Shown: positions 8,271-18,053 of the stretch, piece by piece | How the letters are laid out: each line of letters begins with the position of its first letter | Position numbering within the stretch: the first letter of the stretch is position 1 | Assembly (NCBI GenBank): GCA_944324255.1 | Contig: CALUVM010000008.1 | Span: 1-64,000 of the forward strand | From: Candidatus Gastranaerophilales bacterium | Lineage (GTDB): Bacteria > Cyanobacteriota > Vampirovibrionia > Gastranaerophilales > Gastranaerophilaceae | Reading direction: 5' to 3' | DNA length: 64,000 nt | Made by a program: the position numbers and the translations under genes | The notes under the pieces: generated by a model | What the model was told of the DNA's origin: nothing | The model's database searches: none | Seen by the model: the letters and a program-made list of their open reading frames with translations, nothing else

Positions 8271-9981
8271 TTTTAGTACTCTTTTTTGTTGTTCTTGATT
8301 TTCTTTGAGTATTCCTGTTAGGTCTTTTTGACCGTGTTTTTTTAGGTTTTTCTTCTGTTGTTTCTTCAACTGTTGTTTCCACCGGAGCTTCTGTTTTAAC
8401 CTCTTCTGCCGGAGCAGGTATTACAGGTTCTATTTCCGCCCCTTCAGTAATAACTGTTTGAGCTAAATCAGGAGAAGAAATCTCTTCTTTGACTTTTCTT
8501 TTATCAAACTTAGATTTTCTTGAGTTTTTCTTTTTTGTTTCTTTTTCCTGTTTGATTTCATTAGCGGTTGTCTGAGCTTCAACAGAAGGATTAGACGTTT
8601 GTTCAAGTTTTTCTTCCTGAACCGGTGTTTCAACAGGTGTTACCTCTTCCGGCTTGTTCTGATTATTGAACTTGTTAAACTTGTTATTCTTTCTGTTGCT
8701 TACAGGAAGCTTAAGCTTGGCGGCTTTTGCTCTGTATTCGCCTTCAGATGTTGCAGAGGCAAACTTAATATCTTCCATAATATAGCCGTTACCCTGACAA
8801 TGAGGACATCTTTTTGCAAATATTTCGCTGATTGCCTGTCCCTGACGGTGACGGGTCATTTCAACAAGACCTAAATCAGATAGCTGTCCGACTTGAGGTT
8901 TAGCTTTATCCTGTTCCATTGCCATTTCAAGCTCTTCCATCATTGTAAGCTTATCAACACGGGAGGTCATATCAATAAAGTCGATAATAATCATACCGCC
9001 GATATTTCTTAATCTTAGCTGTCTTGCAATCTCGTGGACGGCTTCAATATTAGTTTTAAGAATGGTTTCATCTTGAGTTGCAGAGTTTGTAAATTTACCG
9101 CTGTTAACATCAATAACTGTCAGAGCTTCTGTTGTCTGGATAAACAGATATCCGCCGGACGGAAGGTTAACTTTCATCTGCAGGGCTGCTTTAATCTCTT
9201 TATGAATATCCATTGCAACCAGAAGCGGTTCAGAGCCTTTATATAAGGTTACATTAATGTTTTTGTTCATGTGCCAGTTCTGGAGCAGGTTTTGTACTCT
9301 GTTCATTGCAAAAGCAGTGTCTACAATAATTTCCTGAGTATCTTCATTGCAGGCTTCTCGAATAACTCTGTATAATAGATCCTGATCCCTGTAAAGAAGG
9401 CTTGGCGGAGTAAGGCTTTCAGCCGAAGTTACAATATTATTCCATTTTTCAAGAAGGATTTCCAAATCTTCCTGAATATCGGCTTCTGTCTGTCCTTCAG
9501 CTTCTGTTCTTACAATAATTCCGACGCCCACAGGCTTTAGGAGGTTAACTACGGATTTTAATCTTGCCCTTTCTTTAGCGGAAGTAATTTTTTTACTAAC
9601 ATTAATTCCGACTTCGTTAGGCATAAGAACCAAAAATCTGCCCGGAAGTGATATTTCTGTAGTAACCCTAGGTCCTTTGTGTCCTGTAGGCTCTTTTACA
9701 ACCTGAACAACAATTTTCTGTTTAGGTTTTAATTTATCCTGTAAAGCGCCTTTCCCTGAAACATCCTGTGCGTGCAGAAATCCCATTTTATCAGAGCCAA
9801 CATTGACAAAAGCGGCTTCAATACTCGGGAGTATATTTTCAACCTGCGCAAGGTAAACATCTCCTAAAATTATTTCGCCTCTGTGTACAAAAAATTCTGA
9901 AACTTTTCCGTTTTCCATAACTGCAGCAATATTATCACGCTCAGCTATGACAATTTTGTTAGCTAAAGTTGTTTCTTTCAT
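8257..9981 (-). CDS. rne: Ribonuclease E/G family protein
   Basis: An endoribonuclease for mRNA decay and rRNA processing. Its 574 residues hold an N-terminal S1-like segment (VHRGEIILGDVYLAQVENILPS), the catalytic core with TVIDVNSGKF (Mg-binding Asp), IGGMIIIDFIDM, and the Zn-link motif CPHCQGNGY near residue 395. The remaining roughly 160 residues are a charged, probably disordered tail with K/R-rich clusters ending TKKSTKNAEE, as in the short RNase E of cyanobacteria. It lies 22 bases after the radical SAM gene, an arrangement known in several phyla. Whether to call it Rne or Rng is a naming question; the tail favours Rne. Confidence 0.92.
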   Translation of the reverse strand: MKETTLANKIVIAERDNIAAVMENGKVSEFFVHRGEIILGDVYLAQVENILPSIEAAFVNVGSDKMGFLHAQDVSGKGALQDKLKPKQKIVVQVVKEPTGHKGPRVTTEISLPGRFLVLMPNEVGINVSKKITSAKERARLKSVVNLLKPVGVGIIVRTEAEGQTEADIQEDLEILLEKWNNIVTSAESLTPPSLLYRDQDLLYRVIREACNEDTQEIIVDTAFAMNRVQNLLQNWHMNKNINVTLYKGSEPLLVAMDIHKEIKAALQMKVNLPSGGYLFIQTTEALTVIDVNSGKFTNSATQDETILKTNIEAVHEIARQLRLRNIGGMIIIDFIDMTSRVDKLTMMEELEMAMEQDKAKPQVGQLSDLGLVEMTRHRQGQAISEIFAKRCPHCQGNGYIMEDIKFASATSEGEYRAKAAKLKLPVSNRKNNKFNKFNNQNKPEEVTPVETPVQEEKLEQTSNPSVEAQTTANEIKQEKETKKKNSRKSKFDKRKVKEEISSPDLAQTVITEGAEIEPVIPAPAEEVKTEAPVETTVEETTEEKPKKTRSKRPNRNTQRKSRTTKKSTKNAEE

Positions 9982-10003
9982 CTGTCTTAAATCCTTTACT
10001 AAA

Positions 10004-12604
10004 CTATAATTCTCTCAATTTTTCGTCAAGGAACCGAATTCTTGTTATATTAAATACCTGATTTTTGTTAACAAGCTCCATTAAGCTATCAGCCCTTAAT
10101 GCGGGGATATCGGAACCGTGACCGGTTTTAAGATATATGAACAGACTTTCTTCTTCAAATCTATGTGAACCTATAGACTTTTTAATATCTGTTGTTTTTT
10201 CTAAACCTTTTTTGTTTTTCTTCGTGATTAAAATTTCAGAGGAAGATAAAACTTTTTCTACATCATAGCGGAATTTTTCAAAATTGTAAAGAGAATTTTG
10301 ATTTGATTTATTATAAGGAGTAATTTTATATTCTGCCCAGAAAGCTGTTATATCAATAGCCGGAGAGGTTTTGTCAATTGGCTTTATATCTATGACTTTT
10401 GCGCCCTCCGGAAGTTTCGGGTTAATTATATTTTCAATTTCTTTCGGTGATAAATTGTCATAGAGTTCAATATCAACAAGTTCTCCTTCACTTTCTGCAA
10501 AAAGCGGAAGAGCAATTCCCATAGAAACTTTCATTGTAGGGTTGAAACCAAGGGAATACACAACATTCAAACCGGTTCTTGCTAAGACTTTATGGAAAGT
10601 ATTCTGCCAATCAAGGTGGGAAAAATACTTTAGGATTCCTTTTTTAGTAATTTTGAGCCTGTATTTATAAATTGGTATATTAGGGTCAGGGTGCGCCCTT
10701 GTCGGATCAGGCGGTTCAATATTAAGAACTTTTTGTGCTTCTTCTGATGCTTTATAAGGTTTTGCCAGCACTTTATGTGTCTTTAGATTCGGACAAACTC
10801 CGCATTGCACGCATTTGTTTTCGCAGGTAGGCTGGAGGTTAAATTCTTTTGGCTGATTAAAAGCTTCGTTATACTCGTTTTTAAGCCATTCTTTTGAAAG
10901 TCCGGTATTAATAAAATCCCAAGGAAGAATTTCGTCAAGCCCGTATGATTTTTCAGCGAGTTCTTTTAAAGAAAATCCGCATTCTCCGGCTGTTTCTGCC
11001 CAGACGTTTTTATCAAAATGTTCTCCCCAGGCATCCAGATAGCATCCTTTATTATAAAGAGCTTCTATATATTTACAGAGAGAAGAATCCCCTCTTGTAA
11101 GCACGGCTTCTATTTGTGATACAAATTTTTCGTGATAATTTATTTTTACCCCTTTTAAGTGTTTAGTTTTTTCTTTGAGGTAATGAATATGTGCTGTTAC
11201 TTCGTCTAAATCCATTTGCGGGCACCACTGGAAAGGGGTAAACGGTTTAGGTACGAATATCGAAAGAGTACAGGTTATCTCAAACCCGTGATTAAGCCCG
11301 AGTTCTTTTTTTAAGAGTTTTGAGCGGTATTTGATTTTAGATAAGAGTTCTGCCATCTCGTCCATATCTTCCAATGTTTCAGTCGGAAGTCCCGCTATAA
11401 AATAGAATTTGATTTTTGACCAGCCGTTTTTATAGAGAGTCAGGGCTGCATTTAGAATCTGTTCTTCAGAAATATTTTTTTTAATAACATTTCTGAGCCT
11501 CTGGCTGCCGGCTTCCGGTGCAAGAGTCATTGTGGATTTTCTAACTGAATGCATTAAATTTGCAAGTTCAAGATTGAATCCGTCAATCCTCTGGCTTGGA
11601 AGAGATACGGAGATTTTGCGCTTGTTAAAATCAACTGCCAGCTCTTTGATAACTTCATTAATATTTGAATAATCATTTGAAGAAAGTGATAAAAGCGAGT
11701 ATTCATCATAGCCCGTATTATTAACAAGCTCTTTTGTAAGCTTAATAATATCTTCCGCTTCCCGTTCTCTGATTGGGAGAGTAACATGCCCGGGCTGACA
11801 GAACCTGCACATCCTTCCGCACCCTCGTCGTATTTCAACAATAGCTCTATCGTGTACAGAACTAGAAAACGGAATAGGGTAAGCGGTCGGAGTATAGTCA
11901 TTAATCAATGGGGATAATCTTTTTTCGACAGGTGAAAAGTTAGCTTCTGCCTTGTCTTTTCCTAAAGTAGAGGAAAGGATGTTTCCATTTGTTCCTATAT
12001 TTACCCCCTCCCTGCTCCAGCAGCCTTTGATCTTGCAAAGTTCTGCTATGCGTTCTTTTCTAGGTAAACCTTTTGTCTTTTCCAGAACCCGGCAGACTTC
12101 CACCATCATTTCTTCGCCGTCGCCGATACAGAAAACATCTATAAATTCGCACATAGGAAGCGGATTAAAAGTACATGGTCCTCCTGCCAGTATAATAGGG
12201 TGTTCGTCTGTCCTATCCTCGTTTCTTACCGGAATGGCGGACATATCAAGCATTTTTAAAACTGTCGGGTAAGAAAGCTCATACTGGAGAGAAAACCCGA
12301 TACCGTCAAAATCTTTCAGTGGTCTTTTTGATTCTACTCCGTATAAAGATTCCGGCATGAAATCCGGCTCCGGCGCATAGGCTCTGTCAGCTAGCATTTC
12401 CGGCTGCGAATTAACTCTGTCATAGATAATTCTTACTCCGAGATTGCTTATTCCGATTTCGTATTTATCAGGGAATACAAAAACAAACTTAACTGACGCA
12501 GAATCAAAATCCTTATTGTATGAAAGATACTCTCCTCCTACATATTGATAGGGTTTTGTTGCTCTGTATAATGCTTCATACTGATCCCGAAAAAAACAAT
12601 TCAT
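10004..12604 (-). CDS. B12-binding-like radical SAM protein fused to DUF2344
   Basis: 866 residues. The N-terminal part resembles the B12-binding radical SAM family TIGR03960 (VFVFPDKYEIGISNLGVRIIYD, then AGGPCTFNPLPM). The Fe-S motif is RRGCGRMCRFCQPG near residue 260 (CxxxCxxC), and a TLAPEAGSQRLR segment follows. A Cys group CENKCVQCGVCPNL lies near residue 600. The C-terminal 230 residues (KYFSHLDWQNTFHKVLARTG, then LGFNPTMKVSMG) are the DUF2344 domain. The substrate of this fused family is unknown. Its position just before RNase E/G is conserved in many bacteria, so a link to RNA metabolism is plausible. Confidence 0.9.
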   Translation of the reverse strand: MNCFFRDQYEALYRATKPYQYVGGEYLSYNKDFDSASVKFVFVFPDKYEIGISNLGVRIIYDRVNSQPEMLADRAYAPEPDFMPESLYGVESKRPLKDFDGIGFSLQYELSYPTVLKMLDMSAIPVRNEDRTDEHPIILAGGPCTFNPLPMCEFIDVFCIGDGEEMMVEVCRVLEKTKGLPRKERIAELCKIKGCWSREGVNIGTNGNILSSTLGKDKAEANFSPVEKRLSPLINDYTPTAYPIPFSSSVHDRAIVEIRRGCGRMCRFCQPGHVTLPIREREAEDIIKLTKELVNNTGYDEYSLLSLSSNDYSNINEVIKELAVDFNKRKISVSLPSQRIDGFNLELANLMHSVRKSTMTLAPEAGSQRLRNVIKKNISEEQILNAALTLYKNGWSKIKFYFIAGLPTETLEDMDEMAELLSKIKYRSKLLKKELGLNHGFEITCTLSIFVPKPFTPFQWCPQMDLDEVTAHIHYLKEKTKHLKGVKINYHEKFVSQIEAVLTRGDSSLCKYIEALYNKGCYLDAWGEHFDKNVWAETAGECGFSLKELAEKSYGLDEILPWDFINTGLSKEWLKNEYNEAFNQPKEFNLQPTCENKCVQCGVCPNLKTHKVLAKPYKASEEAQKVLNIEPPDPTRAHPDPNIPIYKYRLKITKKGILKYFSHLDWQNTFHKVLARTGLNVVYSLGFNPTMKVSMGIALPLFAESEGELVDIELYDNLSPKEIENIINPKLPEGAKVIDIKPIDKTSPAIDITAFWAEYKITPYNKSNQNSLYNFEKFRYDVEKVLSSSEILITKKNKKGLEKTTDIKKSIGSHRFEEESLFIYLKTGHGSDIPALRADSLMELVNKNQVFNITRIRFLDEKLREL

Positions 12605-12734
12605 GGTAAACCTTTCTTGATATATATAATTCTATCATGGACTTATATGTTTTTTAGCTTCTATGCAAATTAATAACAGTATGGTATTATATAAATAATA
12701 AAATTGTAATTATGTTTCATTAAAGAGGAATAAG

Positions 12735-14267
12735 ATGAGGAAACACGGCTTTTCATTAATGGAAATGATGGTTGTGCTGCTTATTACGGCTATTATAGCT
12801 GCAGCAACAGCACCAATGGTAAGTAAGAAGATGATGAGAGATGCAGGAGCCGGTAACAGCCCATGGATGTATGCAGGTCTGAACGGTTCTATCGTATATA
12901 ACCCTGACGGGAATACTAATAAAACTGCAATGGTAGGAGCAGTGGATGCTTCAAAAGCTAATAATGCGAAATTTTATATAGAGTCAAGCAGTACCGAACC
13001 TCAAATGGCTATCGGAAGTTCCGGCGGAGCTAATGTGGTTGGAATATCGTCAATTAACACTTCAGTGGCAATATCGAACAATTCTATTTCCAGTACGGGA
13101 ACGGTTGCTGTAGGATATGATGCTAATGCAAAATCAACAGACGCAGTTGCTATTGGAAGAATGGCAGAAGGTCGAGAAACATCAACTGTTGCAATTGGAG
13201 GTCTAGCAACTGCAGAAGGTCAGTCAGGAATTGCTATCGGTCGAAAAGCTTATGCTAAAGGTTCTTACTCCTTTGCAGTAGGTGATGCTTCAACCGCATC
13301 GGGCGGTGATTCAATAGCTTTTGGAACAAAATCATCAGCAACAGAGACAAAGGGAATTGCAATTGGATTAGAAGCTGCTGCAAGTGGAAGTAATACCCTT
13401 GCAATCGGCTATTCGTCATCTGCATCAGGCGGAAATGCACTTGCATTAGGTACATCAGCAATAGCAAGTGGTAGTCGGGCTGTCTGTATAGGGAGCGATG
13501 CAGAAGCTTCTGGTGCTAGCTCTTCAATAGCTCTCGGAGCTAGTTCAAATGCTTTAGGGAGTTATTCTGTTGCTATTGGAGGGAGTTCTGAAACTTCCAA
13601 GCAAGCAAAATCATCTATTGCCATTGGATTTAGTGCAAACGCAGGTTCCAAAAATTCAATAGCTATTGGACCAAATGCAGAAGCAACGGCTTCAAATTCT
13701 GTAGCAATAGGCGGCGGTGCTAAAGCAAGTTCCTCGCACCAGATAGTACTAGGTACAAGCAATGCGACAATTTATATTCCCGGAAAGCTAATTGTTGAAG
13801 GGGAAACTATACTGGCAAGAAGCAGTGGTGATATATGGGGAAGATTTTTTGGTTACGGTAACTATAAATATGGTAAGATAGGACGTACAACAGGCGGACA
13901 TTTGTATTATGACCCATCTGACCGCAGATTGAAAAATGTAGGTGAAGTCTTTACAGGTGGTTTAGATAAAATAAAGAAATTACAAGTCTACAACTACACC
14001 TTCAAAAATGACCCTGAAAAGACCCCTCATGTCGGAGTTATAGCTCAAGACTTACAGAAAGTTTTCCCTAATGCGGTAATGAAAGGAGAAGACGGTTTCT
14101 TAAGAATCAGATGGGATGAAATGTTCTATGCCATGATTAATGCGATAAGAGAACTTGATGTTAGAACTGCTAACGATACGACAGTATTAAAGAAACAAAA
14201 TCAAGAATTAGAAAAACGCATTGCTAAGCTTGAAAAAAGATTAGCTGAACTTGAGAAAAATAAATAA
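12735..14267 (+). CDS. Prepilin-anchored YadA-like adhesin with S74 self-cleaving chaperone
   Basis: 510 residues. The N-terminus, MRKHGFSLMEMMVVLL, is a type IV prepilin cleavage site (G/F, with Glu at +5) and hydrophobic helix. Residues about 120-350 are YadA/Hia-type head repeats of about 14 residues with cores such as AVAIG, GIAIG and SVAIGG. Residues 395-475 are the peptidase S74/endosialidase chaperone, with SDRRLKN at the expected autocleavage Ser, then HVGVIAQDLQKVFP. The last 30 residues are a heptad coiled coil. Likely an envelope or pilus-tip trimeric adhesin; that role is inference. A ribosome site, AAGAGGAAT, precedes the ATG. It is monocistronic with its own terminator. Confidence 0.88.
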   Translation: MRKHGFSLMEMMVVLLITAIIAAATAPMVSKKMMRDAGAGNSPWMYAGLNGSIVYNPDGNTNKTAMVGAVDASKANNAKFYIESSSTEPQMAIGSSGGANVVGISSINTSVAISNNSISSTGTVAVGYDANAKSTDAVAIGRMAEGRETSTVAIGGLATAEGQSGIAIGRKAYAKGSYSFAVGDASTASGGDSIAFGTKSSATETKGIAIGLEAAASGSNTLAIGYSSSASGGNALALGTSAIASGSRAVCIGSDAEASGASSSIALGASSNALGSYSVAIGGSSETSKQAKSSIAIGFSANAGSKNSIAIGPNAEATASNSVAIGGGAKASSSHQIVLGTSNATIYIPGKLIVEGETILARSSGDIWGRFFGYGNYKYGKIGRTTGGHLYYDPSDRRLKNVGEVFTGGLDKIKKLQVYNYTFKNDPEKTPHVGVIAQDLQKVFPNAVMKGEDGFLRIRWDEMFYAMINAIRELDVRTANDTTVLKKQNQELEKRIAKLEKRLAELEKNK

Positions 14268-14289
14268 ATTTATATAAATATAATATTTT

Positions 14290-14320
14290 ATGCCGGCTAA
14301 ATTTGCCGGCATTTTAATTT
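14290..14320 (+). terminator. Rho-independent terminator after the pilin chimera
   Basis: Stem ATGCCGGC (14290-14297) pairs with GCCGGCAT (14305-14312), followed by TTTAATTT. It lies 23 bases after the stop codon. Confidence 0.85.
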
Positions 14321-14418
14321 GGTTTCTTATATAAAAATTTTCTTGAAAAATAGTTATGTTAGGGTTATAACATAATACTGTAAGAAGTTAGAACTTAATT
14401 TTGGGAATGTAAATAGTT

Positions 14419-16401
14419 ATGGAATATTTTCTTTTAGCGATAGGAATATTACTTACCGGAGCTTTTTTTGCTCTTATTACAAAAGAAGAGTTTAAATTGA
14501 AAGTAAGTTCCATTTTTGCGTTTATGGGTTTGTCAACAGCAGTTTTTCCGGCTGTTTGGACTTTGATTACGGGAAATTTTCTGGACAAGACAATTGAACT
14601 ATCTAAAATGTTCGGGAAAATAACACTTGTTCTTGATCCGCTATCTGCTATTTTTATTATAGTTATATCGGTTATGAGTTTTATCGGTATAATTTATGCT
14701 AACGGATATATGAAGCCGTATTTGAATAAGGGTATGAGTATTTCGTCGCATTGCTTCTTTTTACTTTTATTAATAGCTTCAATGCTCGGTGTTACAGTTA
14801 TTCAAAACGGTTTATTTTTCCTGATTGTCTGGGAAATTATGTCACTTTCCTCATTCTTCCTTGTTATATTTGAAGGGGAAAAGAAAGAGGTAATCTCTGC
14901 AGGAATTAAGTATTTAATCTATATGCATTTTTCCGTAATCTTTATAACTGCAATGGTTGTTCTGTTATCTAACAGCTCTACGAGTCTGAATTTTGCGGAT
15001 TTTGCAAAAGTTTTGCATAACAATCCTCATCTTGCAAATATTGCGTTTCTATTAGGTTTTATCGGGTTTGGAATAAAAGCCGGATTTGTACCTTTTCATA
15101 ACTGGCTTCCTGATGCGCACCCCGCAGCGCCGACTCATGTATCCGGAATTATGTCCGGAGTCATGATTAAAACCGGTATCTACGGGATTTTAAGGCTGAT
15201 TCTTTTAATCGGGATTCCGTCAAAATTTGTTTCGTATACAGTGCTTGTAATTGCGGTAATCTCCGCTTTATACGGGGTTTTATATGCAATAGGGCAGCAT
15301 GATATCAAAAGGCTGCTTGCATACCACAGTATTGAAAACATCGGTATTATAGGAATTGGTATAGCACTCGGTATGCTCGGGCTTGCTTACGGAAACCCTA
15401 TTGTTGCTATGCTCGGTTTTGCGGGCGGTATTATGCATGTGCTTAACCATTCTATATTTAAAGAATTATTATTCTTTGCTGCAGGAAGTACATATTTAAA
15501 AACTCATACAAGGAATATTGAAAAACTCGGCGGTTTGATTAAACCTATGCCTGTAACAGCTTTGATGTTTATAATAGGATCTGTTGCAATATGCGGACTT
15601 CCGCCTTTTAACGGATTTATAAGTGAATTTTTGATATATGCGGGTATGCTTCAAGGTCTGCCATCTCCCGAGGTCAGTTTGTTTATTACACTTGTAATCT
15701 CTCTGGCTGCTCTGGGTATGGTCGGAACAATGGCAATACTTTGTTTTACAAAAGCTGCAGGTATAATATTTCTGGGTGAAGCCAGAAGCGAAGAAGCAAG
15801 AAATGTTAAAGAAGATTCTTCTTTGGTAATGCTTATTCCTATGGGAATTTTAGCTCTGCTAACTCTTATAATAGGTGTTTTCCCGCAGTTTTTTATAAGT
15901 TTTATACTTGTTCCTGTTACCCAGTTTATAGCAGGTGACAGCAAACTTATGATACTTAATTCAATAGTTTCTTTAACTTCTTCAATAAGCTGGTTATTCT
16001 TATTCTTAATAATCGGAATAGCGTTCCTCTATGTTTTAAGATATTTTATAAATAGCAGAGAAGAAGAGCATACAACATGGGGCTGCGGGTATGACAGACC
16101 GTCCGGCAGAATGCAGTATACGGCATCATCTTATGCAAGCCCGTTTATTACAACTTTAAAACCGCTATTTAAGAGAGTTTCTCATATTAAAAAACCTAAG
16201 GATTTATTCCCGAAGGAAGCTTATTATGAACAGGAAATTGAAGATATTGAAGAAGCTTATATAGTAAAACCTATTCTTAAATGGGATGAAAAAATTCTTA
16301 CAAAATTTGAGCGGATTCAAAACGGAAATATTCAACAATATATTTTAGTCGGACTTGTATTTTTGCTTGCGGCTATTATCGGAGTGATTTATTTCGGCTA
16401 A
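14419..16401 (+). CDS. Ehr/Hyf-like complex, antiporter-like subunit (HyfB/NuoL-type)
   Basis: A 660-residue integral membrane protein with about 14-16 helices. It belongs to the family of ion-translocating subunits shared by Mrp antiporters, complex I and group 4 hydrogenases. Markers include a helix with WEIMSLSSFFLV, and FGIKAGFVPFHNWLPDAHP with the functional Lys near residue 220. GQHDIKRLLAYHSIENIG is the next conserved core segment. The C-terminus extends into a HyfB-like tail with a CGYDRPSG segment. It is the first gene of a six-gene operon, followed after 19 bases by the NuoH-like gene. Predicted to move H+ or Na+ across the inner membrane. Confidence 0.9.
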   Translation: MEYFLLAIGILLTGAFFALITKEEFKLKVSSIFAFMGLSTAVFPAVWTLITGNFLDKTIELSKMFGKITLVLDPLSAIFIIVISVMSFIGIIYANGYMKPYLNKGMSISSHCFFLLLLIASMLGVTVIQNGLFFLIVWEIMSLSSFFLVIFEGEKKEVISAGIKYLIYMHFSVIFITAMVVLLSNSSTSLNFADFAKVLHNNPHLANIAFLLGFIGFGIKAGFVPFHNWLPDAHPAAPTHVSGIMSGVMIKTGIYGILRLILLIGIPSKFVSYTVLVIAVISALYGVLYAIGQHDIKRLLAYHSIENIGIIGIGIALGMLGLAYGNPIVAMLGFAGGIMHVLNHSIFKELLFFAAGSTYLKTHTRNIEKLGGLIKPMPVTALMFIIGSVAICGLPPFNGFISEFLIYAGMLQGLPSPEVSLFITLVISLAALGMVGTMAILCFTKAAGIIFLGEARSEEARNVKEDSSLVMLIPMGILALLTLIIGVFPQFFISFILVPVTQFIAGDSKLMILNSIVSLTSSISWLFLFLIIGIAFLYVLRYFINSREEEHTTWGCGYDRPSGRMQYTASSYASPFITTLKPLFKRVSHIKKPKDLFPKEAYYEQEIEDIEEAYIVKPILKWDEKILTKFERIQNGNIQQYILVGLVFLLAAIIGVIYFG

Positions 16402-16420
16402 ACGGGAAGAAAGGTAGATT

Positions 16421-17338
16421 ATGTATCTGTTAATAATAAATATATTAATACTTTTAATAGCACCATTTTTGATGATGGGTGTGATAAAGAAAACAAAGGC
16501 TTTCTGGGCAGGAAGAAAGGGCGTTTCTATCTGGCAGCCTTTATGGGACTTTTTAAGATTATTGAAAAAAGATGCCGTTATCAGTAAGACAACTTCCTGG
16601 GTTTTTAAGTTCGCCCCTGTAGCAGGTCTTGGAACAGTTCTTTTTGCTTCACTTTTTGTCCCTATGGCAGGAGGAAAGGCAATTATTAATTTCCCGTTTG
16701 CATTTATAGTTTTTGCTTATATTTTGGGATTTGGCAAATTTTTCTCTCTGCTTGCGGCACTGGATACAGGAAGCAGTTTTGAAGGTATGGGAGCTTCAAG
16801 AGAAGCGTGTTTTTCTACAATAGTTGAACCGGCATTTTTTATTGCTATGGCATCTATTGCTGCGCTGACACAGATGTATACTTTTGAATCATTTAAATTA
16901 ATTTTACAAAACGCCGGAGTATACGGGTACTTAATTATTATTCTTGCATCGGCAGCGTTGTTTATTATGCTTCTTATTGAAGGCTGCAGAGTTCCGGTTG
17001 ACGATCCTGCTACACATCTGGAATTAACAATGATTCATGAAGTTATGATATTGGATAATTCCGGAGTAGATTTAGGGTTAATAAGCTGGGGGGCTGCAAT
17101 TAAGATATTTTTATTTGAAGCTTTGATTGCGAATCTGCTGCTTCCGTTCAATCTCGCTCCTGCTGTTGCGATATTAGCTTTTCTTGCTGTCGTATTTGTT
17201 CTTTCGGTTTTAATCGGAACTATTGAATCTTCAATAGCAAGGTTTAGAATGACACATGTTTTTGAATTTATTTTTATAATGACTCTTACTGCGCTTTTAA
17301 TACTTGCGCTTGTAACATACAGAATATACGGAAGTTAG
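16421..17338 (+). CDS. Ehr/Hyf-like complex, NuoH/HyfC-type membrane subunit
   Basis: 305 residues with about 8 helices. This subunit sits at the junction between the membrane arm and the Fe-S arm. The diagnostic segment EGCRVPVDDPATHLELTM (residues about 187-204) is almost invariant in HycD/HyfC proteins, as is FEGMGASREA near residue 124. The ribosome site GAAAGG precedes the ATG. The next gene starts 7 bases after the stop codon, supporting one transcript. Confidence 0.92.
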   Translation: MYLLIINILILLIAPFLMMGVIKKTKAFWAGRKGVSIWQPLWDFLRLLKKDAVISKTTSWVFKFAPVAGLGTVLFASLFVPMAGGKAIINFPFAFIVFAYILGFGKFFSLLAALDTGSSFEGMGASREACFSTIVEPAFFIAMASIAALTQMYTFESFKLILQNAGVYGYLIIILASAALFIMLLIEGCRVPVDDPATHLELTMIHEVMILDNSGVDLGLISWGAAIKIFLFEALIANLLLPFNLAPAVAILAFLAVVFVLSVLIGTIESSIARFRMTHVFEFIFIMTLTALLILALVTYRIYGS

Positions 17339-17345
17339 GTAAAAA

Positions 17346-18053
17346 ATGGAAAATATCTTTATAATTTTACTGGGTTTATCAATGATTTATATAGCCTCAA
17401 CAAGCCGGCTGGCAGCTCATGTTAATATGCTTGCGGCGCAAGGATGGCTGCTATTTTTTATATCTCTTACCGGGTTTATAAAAGAGCCATGGTTTGAGTG
17501 GTCTATTTTTACGAATTTGCATTCTTTTTCTGTAAATATAGCCCATGTAACAGGACTTTTATTTATAGTAGCGGAAACTCTTATTGTTAAGGCTTTTATT
17601 ATTCCGTGGTTTTTGAAAAAAGTTATTAAAAAGACAAATTCGCATAGAGATACAGATGCTCATATTCCGCATTTTTACTGCCTTGTAATTTCAAGTTTTA
17701 TTCTGTTTGCAGGGTTTTTAATTGCAAATATTAATACTCCGGCATTTATGCTTGTATCTCCGATGTATTTCGGTGTATCAATTGCGATTATTATCACAAG
17801 CTTGTGGCTTATTACAATTAAGCATACGGTCTTATCAAATGTTATCGGGTTTATTACAATGGAAAACGGAATTTTTCTTTTGTCGCTTTCTGTTGCAAAG
17901 GAAATGCCGATAATTATTAATATGGGCGTTCTTCTTGATATATTTATTGCGGTGTTTATATTGGGAATGCTTGTAAGAGAAATTAATAAAGAATTTGAAG
18001 ATTTAGAGGTTTCACATTTATCAGATTTGAAGGATTACGAATACAATGACTAA
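17346..18053 (+). CDS. Ehr/Hyf-like complex, HyfE-type (NuoK-like) membrane subunit
   Basis: 235 residues with about 7 membrane helices. The size and topology match HyfE, whose C-terminal half is NuoK-like (VIGFITMENGIFLL with the conserved Glu, then LDIFIAVFILGMLV). It overlaps the following gene by 8 bases. The family is poorly conserved in sequence, so the assignment rests on length, the MENGIFLL motif and the operon position. Confidence 0.85.
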   Translation: MENIFIILLGLSMIYIASTSRLAAHVNMLAAQGWLLFFISLTGFIKEPWFEWSIFTNLHSFSVNIAHVTGLLFIVAETLIVKAFIIPWFLKKVIKKTNSHRDTDAHIPHFYCLVISSFILFAGFLIANINTPAFMLVSPMYFGVSIAIIITSLWLITIKHTVLSNVIGFITMENGIFLLSLSVAKEMPIIINMGVLLDIFIAVFILGMLVREINKEFEDLEVSHLSDLKDYEYND

